Below are positions 58,618-64,000 of a stretch of DNA of 64,000 nt, piece after piece. Made by a program: the position numbers and the translations under genes. The stretch covers positions 186,001 through 250,000 of the forward strand of contig JAIOPJ010000054.1 in the NCBI GenBank assembly GCA_021413975.1. Reading direction: 5' to 3'. Below the pieces are notes generated by a model. The model saw nothing but the letters and a program-made list of their open reading frames with translations. It ran no database searches and had not been told where the DNA came from. The DNA is from Gemmatimonadota bacterium. GTDB lineage: Bacteria; Gemmatimonadota; Gemmatimonadetes; Gemmatimonadales; Gemmatimonadaceae. The stretch's first letter is position 1; each line of letters opens with the position of its first letter.

Positions 58618-58809
58618 TCATTCCACTTCGTGCTTCGTGGACTCGTGCGGGGCGGCACCCTTCGACGCCCGCCCCGCGCGCTTCAATGCATCCCGCAGCA
58701 GGTACTCGATCTGCCCGTTCACGCTGCGCAGGTCGTCGGTCGCCCACCGCTGGAGGGCATCCAGCAGCTCGCGGTCGACACGCAACAGGAAGGGCTTCTT
58801 CTCCGCCAC
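58618..58809 (-). CDS. Arc-type ribbon-helix-helix DNA-binding protein
   Basis: A 63-residue protein with the ribbon strand KKPFLLRVDRELLDALQRWA and helices NGQIEYLLRDALKRAG, the MetJ/Arc fold that dimerises to bind an operator. The C-terminus is short and charged. It is 13 bases after the SPFH gene stop on the same strand. Arc-type regulators next to SPFH genes are common, so it may regulate that gene, though autoregulation is inference. Confidence 0.85.
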   Translation of the reverse strand: MAEKKPFLLRVDRELLDALQRWATDDLRSVNGQIEYLLRDALKRAGRASKGAAPHESTKHEVE

Positions 58810-58822
58810 GGCGCGATCACCC

Positions 58823-59692
58823 TCAGGTGTAGAGGGAGCCCGCGTTCACCACCGGCTGGGTCGACCGCTCCGAGCAGAGCACCACGAGCAGGTTGCTCAC
58901 CATCGACGCCTTGCGCTCGTCGTCGAGCGTGACGATCGCGCGCTCGGCGAGCATCGCCAGCGCCATCTGGACCATCCCCACCGCGCCCTCGACGATCTTC
59001 TGCCGCGCCGCGATGATCGCGCTCGCCTGCTGACGCTGCAACATCGCCGCGGCGATCTCGGGGGAGTAGGCGAGGTGCGAGATGCGCGCCTCGATCACCT
59101 CGACGCCGCACTTGAGCAGCCGGTCGACCAGCGCCTTCTCCAGGGCCTGCGAGACCTCGGTGGTGTGCGTCGAGAGCGAGAGCTCGCCGGTGGAGTGCGA
59201 ATCGTAGGGGTACTGCGTGGCGACCGCGCGCAGCGCCGACTCCGACTGCACCGCGACGTACCGCGTGTAGTCGTCGACCTCGAACAGCGCCTCGGCCGAG
59301 TCGATCACCTTCCAGACCACGATCGCGCCGATCTCGATCGGATTGGAGTGGTTGTCGTTCACCTTGAGCTTGGCGGTCTCGAAGTTCCGCACGCGGAGCG
59401 AGATCGCCCTCTTGGTCATGAACGGATTCGCGAACCAGAACCCGTCCTTGGTGACCGAGCCCTTGTACGTGCCGAAGAGCACGAGCGCCTTGGCCTCGTT
59501 CGGGTTCACGATGAAGAGGCCGGCGAAGAGGAAGGACGCGACGGTGAGCACGAGCGTGGCCAACAGGCCGGTCCCCTCGCGCTGCGCCTGGAATTCGCGC
59601 ACCATCATGAACAGTGCGCCGAGGTCGACGGCGATGAGGGTGATGAGGACGCTCAGACCATTCGAGGCGGGGTACGGCTTCTCGCGGTACAT
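58823..59692 (-). CDS. SPFH/Band 7 family protein
   Basis: A 289-residue membrane protein with two N-terminal helices (about 15-33 and 45-62, each hydrophobic) and the SPFH domain with [23 protein letters not shown] and [19 protein letters not shown]. The C-terminal half is helical with [34 protein letters not shown], a stretch that oligomerises into lipid-raft-like rings. Function in bacteria is membrane organisation or protease control. Its own promoter is at 59722-59750, and its mRNA includes the Arc-type gene. Confidence 0.88.
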   Translation of the reverse strand: MYREKPYPASNGLSVLITLIAVDLGALFMMVREFQAQREGTGLLATLVLTVASFLFAGLFIVNPNEAKALVLFGTYKGSVTKDGFWFANPFMTKRAISLRVRNFETAKLKVNDNHSNPIEIGAIVVWKVIDSAEALFEVDDYTRYVAVQSESALRAVATQYPYDSHSTGELSLSTHTTEVSQALEKALVDRLLKCGVEVIEARISHLAYSPEIAAAMLQRQQASAIIAARQKIVEGAVGMVQMALAMLAERAIVTLDDERKASMVSNLLVVLCSERSTQPVVNAGSLYT

Positions 59693-59721
59693 CGTTCGGG
59701 CTCCGGTAGGGTGGTAGCGTT

Positions 59722-59750
59722 ATGATATCACTTCGGTATCGATTCGTCAA
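59722..59750 (-). promoter_or_regulatory. sigma-70 promoter of the SPFH-Arc operon
   Basis: On the minus strand TTGACG (59750-59745), a spacer of exactly 17 bases, then TATCAT (59727-59722), a near-consensus housekeeping promoter in an AT-rich island. The start codon of the SPFH gene is 30 bases downstream. The best conventional promoter in the window. Confidence 0.75.
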
Positions 59751-59798
59751 TACGGCATCTCCCACTTGGGGCCCGCGCACCATAACCTGTTACGCACC

Positions 59799-60671
59799 AT
59801 GAACATCGGCCGACTCGTCCTCTTCGCCGTCGCCGCGCTCGCCCCGGCGTCCGCCGCGCTCGCTCAGGACCACAGCGCGCACGCCGGGCACGCACAGCAG
59901 CCGCTGCGCACCCTCGGCGGCAGCTTCGTATTGCGCGTACTCAACGGGACCGCGATCCCTGCGTCGAACCCCGATGGTTCCGGCTCGATGATCCTCGGCG
60001 GCACGCTCGAGCTGCGTCTCGCGCGTCCGGACAGCGGCCGCATGGCACTGCGATTCCGGTCGAACGTACCGGCGACCGATGAGGCGCGGCTCGACGCCGA
60101 GGGACGGGTGCAGGTGACCGGCGACTCGCTGCTCTTCTGGCCCGACAGCCGCGCGTCACGCCCGCCGGTGCCGATCCGCTTCGCCTGGACCGCCGAGCGC
60201 GCGCTCGACCTGATGCCCGCGCCTGGCGTCGTCTGGAGCTTCACGCGGGCCGCCGACTCCGACACCGCCTTCGCCGGCGTGCAGGCGCGCGGCGCTGCGG
60301 TGATGGGTGTCGATCAGTACACCTCGACGCACGTCTTCGAGCCGCTCGCAGACGGAGGCCGGATCGCGCTGCAGACCGATTCGATCGACACGGCGGGCGA
60401 GGAGACGATCCGCGCGCACATGCGCGACATCGCCGAACGGTTCGCGAAGGGCGATTTCACGCTCCCCGGCATGGTGCATGCCATGCCGAGCGTGCCGGGG
60501 ACCGCCGTCATGACGGCGCGCCGCGCCGCGATCCGCTACGTGGTCGAGTCGCTGCCGCGCGGGGCGCAGGTGCGGATCATCACGCGCGACGCGGAGGCCA
60601 TCAAGGCGGTGCATGAGTTCCTCGCCTTCCAGCGCATGGACCATCGCGCGATGTCGCACGACCCGCGCTGA
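59799..60671 (+). CDS. secreted protein of unknown function with His-rich N-terminus
   Basis: A 290-residue exported protein: signal peptide ending ALAQ, a His-rich segment right after (DHSAHAGHAQQ) and a beta-rich body with strands such as SFVLRVLNGTAIP and ALRFRSNVPATDEA. The C-terminal third has GDFTLPGMVHAMPSVPG and a helix-rich RIITRDAEAIKAVHEFLAFQRMDHR tail. The final 80 residues resemble metal-sensitive domains that appear in copper-related proteins, but I cannot name the family. Divergent from the SPFH gene. Confidence 0.6.
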   Translation: MNIGRLVLFAVAALAPASAALAQDHSAHAGHAQQPLRTLGGSFVLRVLNGTAIPASNPDGSGSMILGGTLELRLARPDSGRMALRFRSNVPATDEARLDAEGRVQVTGDSLLFWPDSRASRPPVPIRFAWTAERALDLMPAPGVVWSFTRAADSDTAFAGVQARGAAVMGVDQYTSTHVFEPLADGGRIALQTDSIDTAGEETIRAHMRDIAERFAKGDFTLPGMVHAMPSVPGTAVMTARRAAIRYVVESLPRGAQVRIITRDAEAIKAVHEFLAFQRMDHRAMSHDPR

Positions 60672-60689
60672 GCGCGCGGGCCGTCCGGC

Positions 60690-60733
60690 GGCGCTACCGC
60701 GGCGCTACCCCGGCGCTACCCCGGCGCTACCGG
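60690..60733. repeat. 11-bp tandem repeat, four units
   Basis: Four copies of GGCGCTACC at 60690, 60701, 60712 and 60723 (period eleven) separated by two G/C bases, in the gap between two convergent genes. The last unit flows into a perfect hairpin. Confidence 0.85.
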
Positions 60734-60736
60734 GGT
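60718..60736. terminator. perfect hairpin in the tandem repeat
   Basis: ACCCCGG and CCGGGGT arms (60718-60724 and 60730-60736) around a CGCTA loop, at the end of the 11-bp repeats and 17 bases from the end of the MFS gene. No T run; terminator function is inferred from its place. Confidence 0.45.
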
Positions 60737-60752
60737 CCGGCCGGCACCGCGC

Positions 60753-62105
60753 TCAGGTGCGGTGCGCCTTCGCGTCCGCCGCGCGCGCGACGCGTTCGCC
60801 CTCGGCCGTGTCGACGAAGAGCAGCACGAAGCCGCCGATGATGAAGAAGACGATCACGCTCAGGATGGCGAGGTTCGACTCGCCGCCGAATCCCGCGACG
60901 ATCCCGAACAGGGCCGGCCCGGCGATCCCGCCGAACTTCTCGAAGACGGAGAAGAAGCCGAAGAACTCGCCGCTCTTGTGGCGGGGGATCATGTTCGCGA
61001 ACATCGACCGGCTGAGCGCCTGCGTGCCGCCCTGCACGAGCCCGATCACCACCGCGAGGGTGTAGAACTCCCGCGTGCTGTCCATGCCGTACGCGAAGAT
61101 GCAGATGCCCGCGTACACCACGATGCCGATCAGCACGCCACGCTTGGCGCCGATGAACTTCGCCAGGTACCCGAAGGCGAAGGCGCAGGGGATCCCCACG
61201 AACTGCACGATCAGGATCGCCGTGATCAGGTCGCTGCGCGGGATCCCCGTCCGGTCGCCCCACTGGGCGGCCATCTTGATGATCGTCTGGATGCCGTCGT
61301 TGTAGATGGTGAACGCGACCATCATCAGGAAGGCTTGCTTGTAGCCGCGCAGTTCGCGCAGCGTCTCGCCGAGCCGCGTGAACGCGACCGCGAACGGATT
61401 GGCGTCGGAGCGCTCGTCGGACTCGATCGTGCGCGCCGGTTCGGGGACCTTGCGCAGCACCGGGATGGAGAAGAGCAGCCACCAGATGCCGACGCTCACG
61501 AACGAGAGCCGCGTGGGGAGGCTCGCCTGCTCGGGGGTGAGCCCTTCTCCGGCGGGGAGCCCGATCAGTCCCGGCGCCTGGATGATCGCGAGGTTGAGCG
61601 CGAGCAGCAGGCCGCCGCCCACGTATCCGAGCGCGTAGCCGGCGGTGGAGACGCGGTCCATCTCCTCCTCGGTCGCGATGTGCGGCAGCAGCGCCTCGTA
61701 GAAGGTCGTGCTCCCGGTCGCGCCGGCGAGCGAGACGACGAGCAGCACGCAGGCGAGCATCACGTCACCCTGGCCGATCAGGAACATCGCCGACGTGGAC
61801 CCGACGCCGAGGATCATGAACCAGCCGAGGAACTTCTTCTTGGCCGCCTTGTAGTCGGCCACCGCCCCGAGGATCGGCGCGAGGATCGCGATCAGCACGG
61901 CGCCGATGGTCTGCGCGAAACTGAACCACTGCGTCTGCTCGACCTTGGTGAGGCCGTGGGCGGCGTACTGGTTGAAGAAGATCGGGAAGACGGCCGCCAT
62001 GATGACCGTCTGGTAGGCCGAGATGCCCCAGTCGTACATCGCCCACGCCCGGAGTTGCGGCGTGTGCAGGCCAAGGTGGTTGAGCAGGCTGCGCTTCTCG
62101 GTCAT
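60753..62105 (-). CDS. MFS transporter, UMF1/Atg22-like
   Basis: A 450-residue major facilitator protein with 12 helices. The start LRAWAMYDWGISAYQTVIMAAVFPIFF is the UMF1 signature, with ADYKAAKKKFLGWFM as the cytosolic motif-A-like loop after helix 2. The central loop is charged (RTIESDERSDANPF) and the second half starts TRLGETLRELRGYKQAFLMMVAF. Bacterial UMF1 homologues are of unknown substrate; related Atg22 proteins export amino acids from vacuoles. ATG start, divergent from the formate/nitrite channel. Confidence 0.82.
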   Translation of the reverse strand: MTEKRSLLNHLGLHTPQLRAWAMYDWGISAYQTVIMAAVFPIFFNQYAAHGLTKVEQTQWFSFAQTIGAVLIAILAPILGAVADYKAAKKKFLGWFMILGVGSTSAMFLIGQGDVMLACVLLVVSLAGATGSTTFYEALLPHIATEEEMDRVSTAGYALGYVGGGLLLALNLAIIQAPGLIGLPAGEGLTPEQASLPTRLSFVSVGIWWLLFSIPVLRKVPEPARTIESDERSDANPFAVAFTRLGETLRELRGYKQAFLMMVAFTIYNDGIQTIIKMAAQWGDRTGIPRSDLITAILIVQFVGIPCAFAFGYLAKFIGAKRGVLIGIVVYAGICIFAYGMDSTREFYTLAVVIGLVQGGTQALSRSMFANMIPRHKSGEFFGFFSVFEKFGGIAGPALFGIVAGFGGESNLAILSVIVFFIIGGFVLLFVDTAEGERVARAADAKAHRT

Positions 62106-62197
62106 CGACGGGGCGGGGAGGGGGGCGTGCGGGCGGTGAGCGGCGCTCGGACGCTGGGGAGAATGCGCCCCGGCCCGTTTGGGCGCAAATTGCGCGC

Positions 62198-63061
62198 ATG
62201 AGCACGAGCCCCGTTCCGCCCCGCACCGAGACGGCCGCCGCCGCCGCGCTCTACGGCTTCGACGCCTTCTCGCCGCAGGAGATCAGTGAACGGATCGAGC
62301 GGATTGGGGTGACGAAGGCCCGACTGCCAATGCATCGCATGGCGATGCTGGGCGCGCTCGCCGGGGGGTTCATCGGGTTCGGCGCGCTCTACTTCATGAT
62401 CGTCGCGTCGGACCCCTCGATGGGCTTCGCCGCGCGCCGCGTGCTAGGCGGCGTGGTCTTCTCGCTCGGGCTCCTGCTCGTGGTCGTCGCCGGCGCGGAG
62501 CTCTTCACAGGGAACAACCTCCTAGTCATGGCATGGGCCGACGGCAGGATCGGCACCGCGGAGTTGCTCCGGAACTGGGGTGTGGTGCTGCTGGCCAACG
62601 CCGCCGGCGCGATCGGGCTCGCCCTGCTCGTGGTCCTCTCGGGTCACCTGGCCATGAACGATTCGGCGGTGGGCGCCGCCTACCTGCGCGTCGCCGAAGC
62701 GAAGGCGTCGATGCCGTTCGCGCGGGCGTTCGTGAGCGGGATCCTCTGCAACGCGCTCGTCTGCCTCGCCGTCTGGATGGCGACCGCCGGCCGGAGCGTG
62801 ATCGACAAGGCGATCGCGATCGTCTTCCCCGTCTCGGCGTTCGTGGCGGCGGGATTCGAGCATAGCGTGGCGAACCTCTTCATCATCCCTGCGGCGATCG
62901 TGTACAAGTGGATGGCCGGGGTCACCGCCGGGGCCGACCACGTGACGATCGCGGGACTCGTCGCGAACCTGGTGCCGGTGGTGCTCGGGAACATCGTCGG
63001 CGGAGGGGTGTTCGTGGCCCTCATCTACCACGTCATCTACAGGCGCGGCCGCAGCGAATGA
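62198..63061 (+). CDS. formate/nitrite transporter family channel
   Basis: A 287-residue FNT-family protein with six helices. Helix 1 is preceded by a 50-residue amphipathic lead. Signature blocks are FTGNNLLVMAWADGRI, FVSGILCNALVCLAVW and GFEHSVANLFIIPAAI, the last holding the pore histidine. Forms a pentameric channel in the inner membrane for formate, nitrite or related anions. Stop overlaps the DUF72 gene ATG, so both are made from one message. Confidence 0.88.
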   Translation: MSTSPVPPRTETAAAAALYGFDAFSPQEISERIERIGVTKARLPMHRMAMLGALAGGFIGFGALYFMIVASDPSMGFAARRVLGGVVFSLGLLLVVVAGAELFTGNNLLVMAWADGRIGTAELLRNWGVVLLANAAGAIGLALLVVLSGHLAMNDSAVGAAYLRVAEAKASMPFARAFVSGILCNALVCLAVWMATAGRSVIDKAIAIVFPVSAFVAAGFEHSVANLFIIPAAIVYKWMAGVTAGADHVTIAGLVANLVPVVLGNIVGGGVFVALIYHVIYRRGRSE

Positions 63062-63870
63062 GCACGCCGCCGGCGATCCGTCTTGGCGCACAGGGGTGGA
63101 ACTATCCGGCGTGGGTCGGGCCGTTCTACCCGCCGCGCACCCGCGCCGCCGACTTCCTGAGCGTCTACGCCAGGGCCTTCGACACCGTCGAGGTCGACTC
63201 GACCTTCTATGCCGTGCCTGCCGCGAAGACCGTGCGCGGCTGGCACGATCGCACGCCCGACGGATTCACCTTCGCGCTCAAGCTGCCGCAGGAGATCACG
63301 CACGAGCTGCGGTTCGTCGAGGCGCAGGAGGTCGCGCAACGCTTCTTCGACGTCGCGCGCGAACTCGGCCCCAAGCTCGGGCCGGTGTTGATCCAGTGCG
63401 GGCCGGACTTCGCCCCGTCGGAGCGCGACGCGCTCGAGGAGTTCCTGTTCCAGCTGCCGGCCGACATCGCGTTCGCGATCGAGTTCCGGCAGAAGGGGTG
63501 GATCAACGAGGAGACGCACGCGCTGCTCACGGCGCGCAACGTGGCCCTGGCGCTCGTCGACGCGCGGTGGATCCCGCGCAAGTGGATGCTCAAGCTCGCC
63601 GAGCGCCCGACCGCACCGCATGCGTACGTGCGATGGATGGGGCCGGACCGTAGCATCACCGACTACTCGCACGTGCAGGTCGACCGCACGGCCGAGATCG
63701 AGTCCTGGGCGGCGATCCTCCCGTCGCTGGCCAAGTCGGTGAAGGTGTACGGCTACGTCAACAATCACTTCTCCGGGCACAGCCCGGCGAACATCCGCGC
63801 GCTCCAACGCGAACTGGGCCAGGTCCCGAAGGACCCGGCCCAGTTGACGGACCAGCTGGGATTCTTCTAG
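63058..63870 (+). CDS. DUF72 family protein
   Basis: A 270-residue protein of the DUF72 TIM-barrel family. It starts GAQGWNYPAWVGPFYPPR, then FDTVEVDSTFYAVPA, LKLPQEITHELRF, VLIQCGPDFAPS and ends with YGYVNNHFSGHSPANIRALQ, all conserved landmarks. Function is unknown, with structural resemblance to endonuclease IV and sugar isomerase-like TIM barrels. Co-translated with the formate/nitrite channel gene (ATGA). Confidence 0.87.
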   Translation: MSTPPAIRLGAQGWNYPAWVGPFYPPRTRAADFLSVYARAFDTVEVDSTFYAVPAAKTVRGWHDRTPDGFTFALKLPQEITHELRFVEAQEVAQRFFDVARELGPKLGPVLIQCGPDFAPSERDALEEFLFQLPADIAFAIEFRQKGWINEETHALLTARNVALALVDARWIPRKWMLKLAERPTAPHAYVRWMGPDRSITDYSHVQVDRTAEIESWAAILPSLAKSVKVYGYVNNHFSGHSPANIRALQRELGQVPKDPAQLTDQLGFF

Positions 63871-63873
63871 CCC

Positions 63874-64000
63874 TCAGGGACGGCGCTTCGGCGGGAAGAT
63901 GAGCGTCACGCCGCCCCTGCTGGCGCAGCGCGCGCGCACGGTGTCGGCCACGATGAAGGTGCCGTCCGCGCACATGAGCGTCGCGTCGGGAGGGGGCGCC
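63874..64000 (-). CDS. DUF3761-like protein, C-terminal fragment
   Basis: The last 127 bases hold a minus-strand frame ending at TGA 63874-63876; its start is beyond the window edge. The visible 41 residues have the DUF3761-type pattern DATLMCADGTFI and RARCASRGGVTLIF, two Cys that likely bind or bridge. It is probably a small secreted protein. Partial; the assignment is tentative. Confidence 0.5.
   Translation of the reverse strand, partial: APPPDATLMCADGTFIVADTVRARCASRGGVTLIFPPKRRP

Noticed and set aside
1-64000. CRISPR arrays, insertion sequences, integrases or tRNA/rRNA genes
   Set aside because: I looked for regularly spaced direct repeats of 25-40 bp, transposase motifs and tRNA-like cloverleafs by eye; only short tandem repeats were found.

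Overview
The window is gene-dense, very GC-rich bacterial chromosome (GC strongly enriched at third codon positions). It encodes a diderm envelope: a PagL-like outer-membrane deacylase, many lipoproteins, and periplasmic or surface enzymes. The gene repertoire suggests a soil or water aerobe of the Gemmatimonadota type: DUF4097 families, secreted S9 peptidases and serine hydrolases, ECF sigma/ZAS anti-sigma pairs, an Arc-type repressor next to an SPFH protein, and a molybdenum hydroxylase. That placement is inference; no rRNA or marker gene is present. I found no tRNA, rRNA, insertion sequence, integrase, phage gene or CRISPR array.

Layout. 1-12.5 kb: envelope and metabolic housekeeping (PagL-like fragment, amidohydrolase, PQQ-type sugar dehydrogenase, MgtE, SMP-30-like lactonase plus methyltransferase, lipases, DCC protein, two unknown secreted proteins). 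12.5-16.9 kb: a minus-strand molybdenum hydroxylase operon (2Fe-2S subunit, Mo subunit, XdhC, MocA-like). 17-26 kb: cardiolipin synthase, DUF456, a 32-residue membrane peptide joined to a sodium:solute symporter, arginase plus archaeal-type ornithine cyclodeaminase, Rieske protein, MFS exporter. 26-31.5 kb: helix-hairpin-helix protein and an operon of ECF sigma, zinc anti-sigma and three DUF4097 repeat proteins. 31.6-37.6 kb: a coiled-coil membrane protein and a two-gene SNF2-like helicase plus Eco57I-type DNA methylase cassette, the best candidate for an undescribed defence module. 37.7-48.9 kb: HAD phosphatase, glycosyltransferase, dicarboxylate symporter, LVIVD protein, ABC exporter, a second ECF sigma with an RsrA-like anti-sigma, rhodanese, NUDIX, PAP2. 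49-64 kb: S9 peptidase with a lectin-like partner, DtxR regulator with YceI, di-haem peroxidase, serine hydrolase, esterase, Arc/SPFH pair, MFS, formate/nitrite channel, DUF72 protein, and a DUF3761-like fragment at the edge.

How genes cooperate. Many operons use ATGA or GTGA stop-start overlaps (sigma/anti-sigma, methylase/helicase, XdhC/MocA, ABC ATPase/permease, symporter/glycosyltransferase), so co-translation is common. Arginase plus ornithine cyclodeaminase gives an arginine to proline route. Several gene boundaries carry palindromes or 7-bp repeat arrays next to start codons; these are reported as findings.
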